This document shows, piece after piece, positions 45,907 through 56,362 of a stretch of DNA of 64,000 nucleotides; positions within the stretch are counted from its first letter, which is position 1; the number at the start of each line of letters is the position of its first letter. The DNA comes from Flavobacteriales bacterium UBA7878 (lineage in GTDB: Bacteria; Bacteroidota; Bacteroidia; Flavobacteriales; Schleiferiaceae): assembly GCA_002501205.1 (NCBI GenBank), contig DLRW01000075.1:74633-138632 (forward strand), in the 5' to 3' direction. The position numbers and the translations under genes were made by a program. The notes beneath the pieces were generated by a model. That model ran no database searches. It saw only the letters and a program-made list of their open reading frames with translations, and was not told where the DNA came from.

Positions 45907-46216
45907 GATTAATTGTTAAAGGGTTCGCGACCCGATTAATTAATTTAAAAAGGGCGGCAAAGATAGGGCTTTATTTAATTGATTGTGTGGGTGCTTGCAA
46001 TTTTAAACTGCTTTGAAGGCAAAGAAATTCCTTCAAGTCCCCGTGGCGGCAAATTTGCGGTTTTTTAAGGAGCCTTGGAATCATAAAATTAAAAATACCT
46101 GTTGAATTTTTAAGCTTGCTAGCTGTTGCCAATCAACTACTTATTAAATCCATTAATCGAAATTTATTGGTGGCTGCCTAAAATGGCCAGACTTTTCAGC
46201 ACATTTTACCAGGCCT
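45907..46216. promoter_or_regulatory. divergent intergenic region between rpsP and the giant secreted protein
   Basis: 310 bp without a gene. The rpsP -7 element (TATCTTTG, minus strand, 45965-45958) is the only promoter box I can support; no TAnnTTTG faces the downstream giant gene. The palindrome GCAAATTTGC followed by a T-run (around 46052) could be structural. Otherwise nothing recognisable. Confidence 0.5.
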
Positions 46217-49200
46217 ATGAAACTCCAAAGAATACTCCCCATTCTCAGTCTAATTTTAGTGACTTTTACTCTGTCTGCCCAGGTGAACTTTAGTTCCGGC
46301 GGCTTAAGCGGAGTTTCCATCACCAATCCTACTTCCCTGGATTTTGGTCCTGATGGTCGTCTCTACGTATCGGTGCAAAGTGGTGAAATCTATGCTTATA
46401 CCGTGCAACGCCAGTCGAATGGTGCATATCAGGTAACGGCAACCGAAACTATTCTGGCCATCAAGCAAATTCAGAATCACAATGATGATGGCACCTTGCA
46501 TGCTACCGTACAAAGGCAAATCACCGGTTTATTGGTGGATGGAACAGCAGGCCAGCCTATCATTTATGTTACCAGCAGCGATTATCGTATTGGCGGCGGT
46601 GGTGGCGGTTCGGATAAAAATCTGGACTCGAATTCGGGGATGATCTCTAAACTTATTTGGGATGGAACTACCTGGCAGCGTATTGATCTGGTGCGAGGAT
46701 TGGCGCGTTCGGAGGAGAATCATGCGACCAATGGTCTGCAATTAGATAAGCAAAACAATATTCTCTATATCGCGGCAGGTGGCAATACCAATGCCGGATC
46801 ACCTTCCAACAACTTTGCCTTCTTAAATGAATACGCCCTTTCGGCGGCGATTTTATCCATAGATCTCAATGTGCTGGATGCGATGCCCATATTAACGGAT
46901 GCGCAAGGAGCACAATATGTTTACGACTTACCCACCCTCGATGATCCCACTCGCGCCAATGCCAATGGTATTGATGATCCCAATCAAGCGGGTTATGATG
47001 GTATTGATATTAATGACCCCTTTGGTGGTAATGATGGACTAAATCAGGCTAAGTGGGTTGTGAACGGACCGGTGCAAGTTTATGCTTCGGGCTTCCGTAA
47101 TGCCTATGATATTGTATTGATGGAGGACGGCCGGATGTACACCTGGGACAATGGCGCCAACCAGGGTTGGGGTGGTCATCCTGACAATGAAGGTGTGGGT
47201 ACTGCTACCAATAAATGGGTTGTGGGAGAGCCTGGATCAACCGGCCCCGGACCCAATGATGCTATGGTGAATAATAAAGACGGACTGCATTTTATTAGCG
47301 GAGCTGGATACTATGGTGGTCACCCTAATCCTGTGCGGGCTAATCCGCTGGGAGCGGGCTTATTTACCCATGATCATGCGGATGGAGCCGGTGGTCAAAA
47401 TGGAGTGTGGCGCACCCAATTCACCTCTAATGTGGATAGTACTTTACCTGTAGATTGGCCTCCGGTAGATCCCAGTTTGGCGCATCCTATTGAAGGCGAC
47501 TTCCAAAATGCTGGGGTAGATGATGCCTCTCTTTATACGATTACCGCTTCTACCAATGGTTTGGCAAGATATCCGGCCAGCAACTTTAATGGCGAAATGG
47601 AGAATAACCTCCTGGCGGCCAGCTTTAACGGGAATATTTATCGCGTTAAGCTCAATGCTCAGGGAACCATCAATAGCAATTCCGATGTTAGCGTATTGGC
47701 CACCGGTTTTGGGGCGGTGCCTCTGGATGTTACTGCTCAGGCAGATGATGAGATTTTCCCAGGTACCATTTGGGCCGCTACCTATGGCTCCAATGCCATT
47801 ACCATTTTTGAACCTCAGGATTTTAGTTCCTGCACCGGAGCGTACAGCACTAGCCTCGATGAGGATAATGATGGCTACAGCAATGCCGATGAAATGGATA
47901 ATGGAACCAATCCTTGCAGCGGTGCCAGTTTCCCGGCGGATAAAGACCAGAGCCTGATTGGCGGATTTAAGGTCAGCGATTTAAATGATCCTGATGATGA
48001 CGATGATGGTCTGGCCGATAGCCTCGATTACTTTGCTTTGGATGCTAGCAATGGTGCCGGACTCAGCCTGGCTTTTGATTATCCGCTTCTTAATGGAGAT
48101 CCGGGCTTTGGCCTTTACGGGTTGGGCTTTACTGGTTTTATGAGCAATCAACAAGATGATTACCTCGATCTTTATTTTCATGAGGATAATAGTGCCACTG
48201 AGATTATTGCCGGTGGAGCGGTTGGCTTACTCTCTTTTAATGATGTTCCGGAAGGTAGTCCTGTTGGACCTGCCAATAGTTTGAAAAATGGTTTTCAATT
48301 TGGAATGGACCTGGCTCAGGCACAATTGCCTTTTGAGATAGAAACGGCCTTGGTAGGACCCATCTTCCAGGGGAATCCTCAGGGAGATCAGTTCCATGCC
48401 TTCTATATAGGAAAGGGCGACCAGGATAATTTCATCCTCTATGGAATCCGCGCTAATAATGGTAATCCGATGCTCAGCATTTGGATAGAAGAGAATGGCG
48501 GGACTACTCGCTTGGATTATGCTCTTAGCGGCCTGACCTCCGCCGCAGAGATTTCCCTCTTTTTAGAATTGAATCCTCTAAGTCAAAGCCTTCAGGCGAA
48601 AATCAATTTAGGAAATGGCAAGCAAGATGTAGGTACAGCTATTGCCTTCCCCAGCTTTTTACAGAATTTATTTCAGAATCAAGAAGCATTAGCAATTGGA
48701 GTAGCGGCAGGGAAATCAAGTGGAACGGCATCTTTTAATGCTACCTATGATTTCATTAAAGCTAGTTTTCAAGCCAATACTCTCAGTGGCGATTGGAGCT
48801 TCGTACATGATGGCAGCAATTGCCAATGGAATGGCAGCACCGGATCTTGTCCCCAAGGTCGACATGAAGCCTCTTATGTTCAGGCTGGAAAGTACTTTGT
48901 TTTAATTGGCGGTCGTGAGCATGGATCCAATGCTAATTTATACGATCCCAGCACCGGTTTATGGAAGGAAGGGGCAGCCCCGCCTTTTAATTTGCATCAC
49001 TATCAAGCGGTAGAATTAGATGGTTTAATATACGCCGTAGCCGGGATGACGGGTTCCTTCCCTAATGAACAGCCTCTAAGCCATATTTACATTTACGATC
49101 CTTTGGCTGATGCTTGGCATCAAGGTGCTGAAATACCTGCCAACCGTAGGAGAGGTAGCGCCGGGGTAGTGGTTTATCAAGATAAAATTTATGTGCTCGG

Positions 49201-52200
49201 CGGAATCCAACAGGGTCATATAAGTGGCTGGGTGCCCTGGTTTGATGCCTATGATCCTCATACCAATACCTGGACCACTTTAGCCGATGCCCCTCGGGAA
49301 AGGGATCACTTCCATGCTTTATTGGCCAATGGAAAACTCTATGCTGCTGGCGGGAGAAAAACCGGATTTAGCGGGGTTTTTGGCGCCACCATTCCCGAGG
49401 TAGATGTGTATGATTTTGCCTCTTCGACTTGGGCCACCTTGCCCAATAATTTGCCGAACCCCCAAGCAGGAGCTTCCGTAGCTTTAATTGGCAATGAGCT
49501 GATTTTGATTGGCGGGGAGAATTCCAGTTCCCAAGCCAGTAATTTAACTCAGGCCTTAAACTTAAGTGATGCCAGCTGGCGCTATCTCGATACCTTGAAT
49601 GTAGGTCGCCATGGTACCCAGGCCATTGTAAATCAACAAGCGATTTATCTGGCCAGTGGCTCTCCTAATCAGGGTGGTGGTCAATTAGAAAGTCATGAGG
49701 TATTTAGCTTTGGAGCGATTCAAAGTCCCAGCTTGCAGGCCGATACTCGTAGCGTGCTCAGTGGTCCGGCAACAATTGATTTCGGCAGCTTGGCGGTAGG
49801 GCAAAATGCGCAAAGCACTTTTTATCTAAGCAGTAAAAATGGATCGCAAGCCTTGATAATAGACTCCCTGAGTTTAGCTACAGCTGATTTTAATTGGCAA
49901 AGCAATTACACTTTCCCCATTCATTTAGCGGCAGGTGATAGTCTGGCTATCAATTTAAGTACAGCTGCTAATCATACTAGCTTCGATACCTTGAAGGTGT
50001 ACAGCACTGCCAGCAATTCTGAATTCTCAATTCCGGTTTCGGTAGAAGTAGAAACGGTTGATGCCATACGTATTAATTGCGGTGGACCTCAGTATCAAGC
50101 GCAGAATGGAAATCTCTTTGAAGGGGATAATTACTTCTTAAATGGCAGTGGCTATTCTACTCAAAATAGTATTAATGGAACTCAGGATGAGCAGCTTTAT
50201 CAAACGGAACGTTGGGCCTCTAATCTCGCTTATAGCATTCCGGTTGAGGCCAATGGTCGCTATCAACTGAATTTACATTTTGCTGAAATCTATGCTCCTA
50301 ATTTTGTGACTGGGGCCAGGGTATTCGATATTAATGCTGAGGGGCAATTGATTGAAGCCGCTTTGGATATCTACGATACGGTGGGTGGCTATACGGCTCA
50401 TATCTTAAGCTATAGCGTAGAGATTAATGATGGCAGCCTGGATTTAAGTTTAGTGGGCCTGGCCGATAATGCGAAGCTTTCGGCCATTGAATTGATGCCA
50501 AGTGCAGCGGGACTGGAACTCAGCGCTAGTTCCTATCACTTTCAAACTTTAGCCACGGGAAGCATTGATAGTGCCACTTTAAGTATTAGCAATGCCAGTA
50601 GTCAGCTGTTGAGTATAGATTCTATTCGAGTACAGGGAGCACAAGCCAGCGATTTTAGTCACAATCTTAATTCAGGATCCGCACTTCCATCGGCTTACAG
50701 CCAGAACTTCAAAGTGTATTTCCATCCCCAAAGCACAACACCGGTAGTGCGCAGTGCACAGATGCAAGTGTATTATGGAGGGGAGGCTTTGCCTTTAATC
50801 CTGAATTTATCCGGCGAAGCGGCTTGTCCGGCAGCGGGCTTAAGCTGCGATGATGCCAATCCTGCTACCTTAAACGATACTACCGATGGCAATTGTAATT
50901 GTGCCGGAGAAGTGATTACTCCCCCTGCCTTCAGTTTAAATATTAACTGTGGTGGTGGCGCTATGGTTAGTCCGGTCACCGGTAAAAGCTATCTGGCCGA
51001 TCAATACAATATTGGAGGCTATACCCATACCTATAGCGATGGTGTGGCCAATACCCAGGATTCGGCATTGTACAGCACTGCTCGCATTGGTCGTAATATG
51101 AGTTACAATATTCCCGTACCTCAAGCCGGAACTTATGAACTGCGCTTGCATTTCGCTGAATTGCAAAAGTGGTTGATGGGCAGTGGTCGTCGGGTTTTCG
51201 ACATTTCCCTGGAAGGTCAATTGGTATTTGATGATCTCGATATCTACAATTTAGCTGGTGGTGGAGCCAAGGCTTATTCGGCTACTGCCACCGTTGTGGT
51301 AACGGATGGAGTTTTGAATATTCAAACTGCGGCGAGTGTGGATAATAGTGTTCTGGTAGCCATTGATTTGAGCTCTTATTACCCAAGCTATCAAGATCCC
51401 TATCTGTCGCAAGATCAAATTAGCATTAGCACCCAGGTAGGTAGCCAGGATTCGGCTAGTTTCTATTGGGTAAATGCCGATGGACAAAGTCGCCAAATTG
51501 ATTCCTTGCGGATTACAGGCCATGCCGCTGCTTATGTACAAAGTCAAATTGCGATTGGACAACTTGTAAATGCTGGAGATTCTATTTTGGGTCAATTGCA
51601 TTTCCAGGCGCCCAACCAGGCTTTTAGTGGATCTGCTAAAATTTGGTATTACAGCAATGGCGATAGTCTAGAGCAAAATCTATCGGTGCATGCCCAGTGT
51701 TTGGCTGCCGGAACCACTTGTAATGATGGCGATGCTACTACCCAAAATGATGTGGAAGACGGGAATTGCAATTGTGTCGGAACCCCAATTAATCCGGGCC
51801 CATCCAGCTTTAGCCTAAACATTAACTGTGGTGGTGCGGCTCTAACTAGTCCCATCACCGGAAAGGTTTATTTGGCCGATCAATACAATATTGGTGGTTA
51901 TACCCATTCGTATAGCAATGGTGTAGCTAATACCCAGGATTCTGCGCTCTTTAGCACTGCTCGTATTGGTCGTAATATGAGCTATCATATACCAGTTCCC
52001 GAAAGTGGTGAGTATGAAATTAGTCTGCACTTTGCGGAGTTGCAAGCTTGGTTGATGGGTGCTGGACGACGGGTGTCTGATATCAGTGTCGAAGGGAATT
52101 TGATATTAGATGATTTGGATATTTTCACCGCTGCGGGTGGTGGGGCAAGCGCTTATACTGAAACATTTAAGGTGAATGTAAATGACGGTCAATTGGATAT

Positions 52201-53419
52201 TAATACTGCCGCCAGTGTAGACAATAGTCTCTTAGTAGCGATTGAAATTCGAAAGTCGAGTACTAAGCCGGTAGCAAATCGTACTTGGTATCTCAGTGAT
52301 TCGTCTCTGAGCTTTAACACCGCAGCTGGCGCTCTTGACTCCCTTGATTTTTATGTAGTAAATAAAGATACTGTCGCTCGCACTATCGATTCAGTACTGG
52401 CCAGTGGCAATGCTTTGAGCTTTTTGCAATTCACTGATATCAGCGGAAATATAATTGCGGCTGGAGATTCACTTTTACAGCGGATGTATTTCCAGGCTCC
52501 GAGCCAGAATTTAAATCAGGCCTCAGCCGAAATATACTACTATAGCGCTGGAGATGTGCTGCAGCAAAATGTATTATTGAATAGCAGCTGTCCGGCGGCA
52601 GGTTTGGCTTGCGATGATGGCGATTCCACCACTCAGAATGATATCACCGATGGTAATTGTGGCTGTAATGGTCAGCCCATTAATCAGGCCTTTAGCATTA
52701 ATGTAAACTGTGGCGGGTCAGCTCTTACCAGTCCGATAACCGGCATTAGCTACCTGGCTGATCAATACAATATCGGGGGGTACACCCATAGCTATAATAA
52801 GGCCGTGGCCAATACGCAGGATTCTACCCTATATAGTACCTGTAGAATTGGTCGGAACATGGCCTATTATATTCCGGTGCCTGAGCCAGCAATTTATGAG
52901 GTGACTCTTCATTTTGCCGAGTTACAAGGTTGGCTGATGGGGCCTGGTCGCAGGGTATTTGATATTAGTGCGGAAGGGCAATTGATGCTGGATGATATTG
53001 ATATTTATAGCCTTAGCGGTGATGGAGCTACGGCCTATAGTACCAGCTTTCCGGTGGAAGTATTGGATGGAGAGCTAGCCTTGAATACCGCGGCTAGTAT
53101 CGATAACAGTTTACTAGTGGCCATAGAAGTTAAAGCAGGAGCATCGGCTAAAACCACTTTGGGGACGCAGCAGATTGAACTGAAGAGTAGCATTTATCCT
53201 AATCCCTTAGGGCGGGGGCAAAGCTTGCATCTGGAACTTCCGAATGATCAGGAGGCTCAAGTGCAAATTTTCAATCTGCAAGGTGCTTTGATTTTTCAGA
53301 GCAGCCTGACAGGTTCCAATAGCTATGAATTAGCAGACCTGAATTTGAATTCGGGTTTATACCTGCTGCGCCTCAATCAAGGGGCAAGTGCAAGTGAGCA
53401 TAAGCTTATGGTGCCTTAA
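46217..53419 (+). CDS. giant modular secreted protein: sugar-dehydrogenase-like propeller, Kelch, four malectin modules, T9SS domain
   Basis: 2400 residues. In order: signal peptide MKLQRILPILSLILVTFTLS; glucose/sorbosone dehydrogenase-like propeller (about 25-540; PTSLDFGPDGRLYVSV, VYASGFRNAYDIVL); thrombospondin type 3-like Asp repeats (EDNDGYSNADEMDNGTNPC, DPDDDDDGLADSLD); a concanavalin-like part (about 620-850); Kelch repeats (about 855-1170; KYFVLIGGREHGSN); then four modules of about 290 residues, each a malectin domain beginning with an INCGG-like motif (at residues 1286, 1576, 1869 and 2163). Between malectin domains lie choice-of-anchor D-like strands, ending in modules 1-3 with a Cys-rich linker such as CDDGDSTTQNDITDGNCGC. 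A T9SS sorting domain ends it (SIYPNPLGRGQS). Malectin domains bind short glucans, so surface carbohydrate binding is likely. No neighbour shares its strand closely. Confidence 0.93.
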   Translation: MKLQRILPILSLILVTFTLSAQVNFSSGGLSGVSITNPTSLDFGPDGRLYVSVQSGEIYAYTVQRQSNGAYQVTATETILAIKQIQNHNDDGTLHATVQRQITGLLVDGTAGQPIIYVTSSDYRIGGGGGGSDKNLDSNSGMISKLIWDGTTWQRIDLVRGLARSEENHATNGLQLDKQNNILYIAAGGNTNAGSPSNNFAFLNEYALSAAILSIDLNVLDAMPILTDAQGAQYVYDLPTLDDPTRANANGIDDPNQAGYDGIDINDPFGGNDGLNQAKWVVNGPVQVYASGFRNAYDIVLMEDGRMYTWDNGANQGWGGHPDNEGVGTATNKWVVGEPGSTGPGPNDAMVNNKDGLHFISGAGYYGGHPNPVRANPLGAGLFTHDHADGAGGQNGVWRTQFTSNVDSTLPVDWPPVDPSLAHPIEGDFQNAGVDDASLYTITASTNGLARYPASNFNGEMENNLLAASFNGNIYRVKLNAQGTINSNSDVSVLATGFGAVPLDVTAQADDEIFPGTIWAATYGSNAITIFEPQDFSSCTGAYSTSLDEDNDGYSNADEMDNGTNPCSGASFPADKDQSLIGGFKVSDLNDPDDDDDGLADSLDYFALDASNGAGLSLAFDYPLLNGDPGFGLYGLGFTGFMSNQQDDYLDLYFHEDNSATEIIAGGAVGLLSFNDVPEGSPVGPANSLKNGFQFGMDLAQAQLPFEIETALVGPIFQGNPQGDQFHAFYIGKGDQDNFILYGIRANNGNPMLSIWIEENGGTTRLDYALSGLTSAAEISLFLELNPLSQSLQAKINLGNGKQDVGTAIAFPSFLQNLFQNQEALAIGVAAGKSSGTASFNATYDFIKASFQANTLSGDWSFVHDGSNCQWNGSTGSCPQGRHEASYVQAGKYFVLIGGREHGSNANLYDPSTGLWKEGAAPPFNLHHYQAVELDGLIYAVAGMTGSFPNEQPLSHIYIYDPLADAWHQGAEIPANRRRGSAGVVVYQDKIYVLGGIQQGHISGWVPWFDAYDPHTNTWTTLADAPRERDHFHALLANGKLYAAGGRKTGFSGVFGATIPEVDVYDFASSTWATLPNNLPNPQAGASVALIGNELILIGGENSSSQASNLTQALNLSDASWRYLDTLNVGRHGTQAIVNQQAIYLASGSPNQGGGQLESHEVFSFGAIQSPSLQADTRSVLSGPATIDFGSLAVGQNAQSTFYLSSKNGSQALIIDSLSLATADFNWQSNYTFPIHLAAGDSLAINLSTAANHTSFDTLKVYSTASNSEFSIPVSVEVETVDAIRINCGGPQYQAQNGNLFEGDNYFLNGSGYSTQNSINGTQDEQLYQTERWASNLAYSIPVEANGRYQLNLHFAEIYAPNFVTGARVFDINAEGQLIEAALDIYDTVGGYTAHILSYSVEINDGSLDLSLVGLADNAKLSAIELMPSAAGLELSASSYHFQTLATGSIDSATLSISNASSQLLSIDSIRVQGAQASDFSHNLNSGSALPSAYSQNFKVYFHPQSTTPVVRSAQMQVYYGGEALPLILNLSGEAACPAAGLSCDDANPATLNDTTDGNCNCAGEVITPPAFSLNINCGGGAMVSPVTGKSYLADQYNIGGYTHTYSDGVANTQDSALYSTARIGRNMSYNIPVPQAGTYELRLHFAELQKWLMGSGRRVFDISLEGQLVFDDLDIYNLAGGGAKAYSATATVVVTDGVLNIQTAASVDNSVLVAIDLSSYYPSYQDPYLSQDQISISTQVGSQDSASFYWVNADGQSRQIDSLRITGHAAAYVQSQIAIGQLVNAGDSILGQLHFQAPNQAFSGSAKIWYYSNGDSLEQNLSVHAQCLAAGTTCNDGDATTQNDVEDGNCNCVGTPINPGPSSFSLNINCGGAALTSPITGKVYLADQYNIGGYTHSYSNGVANTQDSALFSTARIGRNMSYHIPVPESGEYEISLHFAELQAWLMGAGRRVSDISVEGNLILDDLDIFTAAGGGASAYTETFKVNVNDGQLDINTAASVDNSLLVAIEIRKSSTKPVANRTWYLSDSSLSFNTAAGALDSLDFYVVNKDTVARTIDSVLASGNALSFLQFTDISGNIIAAGDSLLQRMYFQAPSQNLNQASAEIYYYSAGDVLQQNVLLNSSCPAAGLACDDGDSTTQNDITDGNCGCNGQPINQAFSINVNCGGSALTSPITGISYLADQYNIGGYTHSYNKAVANTQDSTLYSTCRIGRNMAYYIPVPEPAIYEVTLHFAELQGWLMGPGRRVFDISAEGQLMLDDIDIYSLSGDGATAYSTSFPVEVLDGELALNTAASIDNSLLVAIEVKAGASAKTTLGTQQIELKSSIYPNPLGRGQSLHLELPNDQEAQVQIFNLQGALIFQSSLTGSNSYELADLNLNSGLYLLRLNQGASASEHKLMVP

Positions 53420-53435
53420 GGTCTAAAAGGGGAAA

Positions 53436-54320
53436 TTAGGAGGCGAAGCTTTGGGCTTCATTGCTTTCTACGATTTGCTCATCATAGGCTTTACGGCCCA
53501 CTTCAATAAGGTCTTCGGCCATATGGAAATCGAAAACCCCGCAGGTGCTACGTGGAATTCGGATAAGGTATTCGGGCTTATAGGTGGCTAAATCCCGCAA
53601 GATGAGCTGGTTTTGCATATGCTCATAACTGGCGGAAATGATGTCCATTAAACCGGGATCTTGATTGCCGGAATTCGATTTAAAAAAGTTCAGATTAATA
53701 TTGAGCCAGCTTCGATCCTGTTCGTCCTCGTCCTTTTTCATAATAGCGGGTTTAGGACCGGTAGCATTAATGTCTACCGCAAGTACCACATGGCCTTCCG
53801 GGGCTTTAACCTGGTTTAAGGGAAGGGGGTTTACTACGCCGCCATCCACCAAAAGGTGTCCTTGCTTATCTTCATAGGAAACTGGAGTGAAAATACCGGG
53901 AATAGAAACCGAGGCGCGCATGGCCTGGTAGAGATCTCCCTTTTTGAAAACGACCTCTTCACCTGTTTTTAAATCGGTGGCTACTGCCGTGAAGGGAACT
54001 TTTAGGTTTTCGATTTTTTGTGGGCCAATCAGATTCATGATAGTGCTGAAAATCTTTTCCCCTTTCACGAAACCATGTCGGGCCAGGGTAAAGTCCATTT
54101 GACGAAACACATCGGTTCTTTGCAGTTCCAGCAGCCATTCGGTATATTCTTTGAGTTTACCCGCGGCATAGAGACCTCCCACCACGGCACCCATGGAACA
54201 TCCGGCCACTTCAACAATTTCATTGCCAGCGGCTTCCAGTCTTTCAATAACACCAATATGGGCAATACCCCTTGCTCCGCCTGAAGCTAATACCAGGTGA
54301 ACTTTTTGATTTTCGATCAT
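53436..54320 (-). CDS. patatin-like phospholipase
   Basis: ATG 54320 (MIENQKVHLVLASGGARGIA) is preferred; an ATG at 54344 adds eight residues. The 294-residue protein has the glycine-rich oxyanion loop SGGARG, nucleophile Ser42 in GCSMG and catalytic Asp159 in VDGGVVNPLPL, the Ser-Asp dyad of patatin/RssA-type lipid hydrolases. There is no signal peptide, so it probably acts in the cytoplasm. It converges on the giant gene with 16 bp between stops. Confidence 0.93.
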   Translation of the reverse strand: MIENQKVHLVLASGGARGIAHIGVIERLEAAGNEIVEVAGCSMGAVVGGLYAAGKLKEYTEWLLELQRTDVFRQMDFTLARHGFVKGEKIFSTIMNLIGPQKIENLKVPFTAVATDLKTGEEVVFKKGDLYQAMRASVSIPGIFTPVSYEDKQGHLLVDGGVVNPLPLNQVKAPEGHVVLAVDINATGPKPAIMKKDEDEQDRSWLNINLNFFKSNSGNQDPGLMDIISASYEHMQNQLILRDLATYKPEYLIRIPRSTCGVFDFHMAEDLIEVGRKAYDEQIVESNEAQSFAS

Positions 54321-54416
54321 TTTTGGTTCTGATTTTATCTGCAATGTAGATACTCTGCTTCGGATTAGGAAGCTTCAATTTAGTAGCTTTAGTGGAAATG
54401 TGTACCGTAAGGAATA

Positions 54417-56333
54417 ATGGCAGTATTTTCGCCACTTAATAAGAACCAAACCATTAGGCCCCTGAAAAGTTTGAAGCACGTATTCATCTTGTTCTTTTTC
54501 ATCCTTCTGAGCTTACCACTTTTGGCCATAAAGCCAGGCAGGGCAAAGCTGAGTCCCGCCGAGCGTAATCAGAGGCAATTGATTGAGTCTTTGGATAAAT
54601 CCGATGATCTCAGCGCATTTACCCATGCTATTGACGGGGCCACTAATCTTGGACTTTATTTTGAAGCGGATTCACTGGCAGATGTAGCCCAGCCCTTACT
54701 TAAGAAGGTGAGCGATTCCTTGAGTTATTTTGAGCATTTGCGGGTAAAGGCGCGATTGTACACCATTTTGAATCGTTATACCCAGGCATTGGTTTTTTTT
54801 CGTCGAGCTTTAGTCTACTATCAAAAGGAAGGTTATTGGGAGGAAGAGGGCCATGTAACGGTAAATTTAGCTGAGTTTTACCGCAGTGCCCGGCAATACC
54901 CTCAGGCTCATATGGAGCTGAGCTATTTGATTGATCATCCGGATTTCGAAAATCTAAGCAATTTAGTAAAGGCCATTGCCTACCACCGTCTCGCGGCAGT
55001 GGTGAACGAATCCAAGCAGGACTTGGATAGCGCCATTTTACTCTCCATCAAGTCTTTGTCCTATTCTGAGCCCGATTCCTTATTGGATGAAATGGGAACT
55101 TCCTATTTAGAATTGGGAGACGCCTACCGGAAAAAGAAGGAGGTTCGGGCGGTATCTTATTTCGAAAAGGCCTTTAAGGTATTTAAGAAGCAAGAACGCA
55201 TACATTATATGTGCAATTCGATACGTTTGATCAGTGCTTACTATGTTACTGTAGAGCAATATGATAAGGCTTTGGTCTATGTGGATTCTTCGCTACGATT
55301 GGCAGCTCCTTATTATTTACCGGGCTTTTACAATTTGGCATTTAATCGCAAAGCACTCATCTTGTATAAGCTAGGCCGATATGAGGAGGCCTACCTTTAT
55401 CGTGATTCGGCGGCCATTGTCTATCGTGGTGAACTGAAAAAGCGCTTTTCGGATGAATTGGCAATGCAATCGCGACGCTTTCAAACTGAAATGGCTACTT
55501 CCCGACTGCGAAGTTTGGAGAGTGAGCGTATGCAAATTCTAGAAGAGTCACGTGCAAAGGATCAAGTGCGGCGGTTCTCTTTAATCCTCTTGATTATTCT
55601 GGTTTTAGGTCTCTTCGGGCTCTATTACTTTTTTACGCGCTTGCGACGCAATAAATCCCATCTGGAAGAATCGCAGAAAGCCCTTTTTGGAGCCAATCAG
55701 GAATTGCTGAATACCCTTTCGGAGAAGGATGGATTGATTGAAGAAGTACACCATCGGGTGAAAAATAATTTGCAGCTCATTACTTCCTTAATACGAGTAC
55801 AGCAGTTTCAGCAGCAGGACCAAATGACGGAAGAGTCGCGGCAAATGGTAAACGAGATTTTAAATCGCGTAAGTGCCATGGCGGTTGTACATGAGAAACT
55901 CTACGCCCAGCAACATATTACGCAATTGCGGGCCCGAGAGTATTTTTCGGAATTAATGGAAGAGCTGAAAACCTTGGGAGGTACCTTCAGTAATCCCCTC
56001 GAAATTGAGGTGCTCGCAGAGGATGTTATTTTGGGAGTTTCGCAGGGCATTGCCTTGGGGATGATTCTTTCGGAGTTGGTGGCAAATTCCTTGAAGTATG
56101 CTTTTGCAGGTAAGAATAAACCTAAAATAAGAATTGAGGTTAGTAAGGAGTATTTAGAAGGACGCAGTAGAGTAGTCTTTAGCTATGAAGACAATGGCAA
56201 AGGCTACGATGATCATAGTAAAATGGGTATGGGGAACCGATTAATAATGCTCTTTACGCGGCAACTCGAAGGCGAATCCACTTTGGATACAAAAGATCGC
56301 TTTTACTTTAATTTGGCTTACTGGGAAGATTGA
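54417..56333 (+). CDS. TPR sensor histidine kinase of the HisKA_2 type
   Basis: 638 residues: N-terminal hydrophobic segment (about 22-37) serving as signal or anchor, tetratricopeptide repeats (about 90-370; KARLYTILNRYTQALVFFRR), a second transmembrane helix (about 388-407), a HisKA_2 domain with likely phosphoacceptor His446 in VHHRVKNNLQLI, and HATPase_c (ILSELVANSLKYAF, YEDNGKGYD). It is followed 29 bp downstream by a LytTR response regulator, its likely partner. The signal is unknown. Confidence 0.92.
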   Translation: MAVFSPLNKNQTIRPLKSLKHVFILFFFILLSLPLLAIKPGRAKLSPAERNQRQLIESLDKSDDLSAFTHAIDGATNLGLYFEADSLADVAQPLLKKVSDSLSYFEHLRVKARLYTILNRYTQALVFFRRALVYYQKEGYWEEEGHVTVNLAEFYRSARQYPQAHMELSYLIDHPDFENLSNLVKAIAYHRLAAVVNESKQDLDSAILLSIKSLSYSEPDSLLDEMGTSYLELGDAYRKKKEVRAVSYFEKAFKVFKKQERIHYMCNSIRLISAYYVTVEQYDKALVYVDSSLRLAAPYYLPGFYNLAFNRKALILYKLGRYEEAYLYRDSAAIVYRGELKKRFSDELAMQSRRFQTEMATSRLRSLESERMQILEESRAKDQVRRFSLILLIILVLGLFGLYYFFTRLRRNKSHLEESQKALFGANQELLNTLSEKDGLIEEVHHRVKNNLQLITSLIRVQQFQQQDQMTEESRQMVNEILNRVSAMAVVHEKLYAQQHITQLRAREYFSELMEELKTLGGTFSNPLEIEVLAEDVILGVSQGIALGMILSELVANSLKYAFAGKNKPKIRIEVSKEYLEGRSRVVFSYEDNGKGYDDHSKMGMGNRLIMLFTRQLEGESTLDTKDRFYFNLAYWED

Positions 56334-56362
56334 GTACATTTAATAAACAGGGAACGTAGAAA

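Noticed and set aside
47520..47957. 145-residue frame inside the giant gene, and similar long frames inside rpsA (4042-4488) and metH (35472-35918)
   Set aside because: They overlap well-supported coding sequence in another frame and show no domain.
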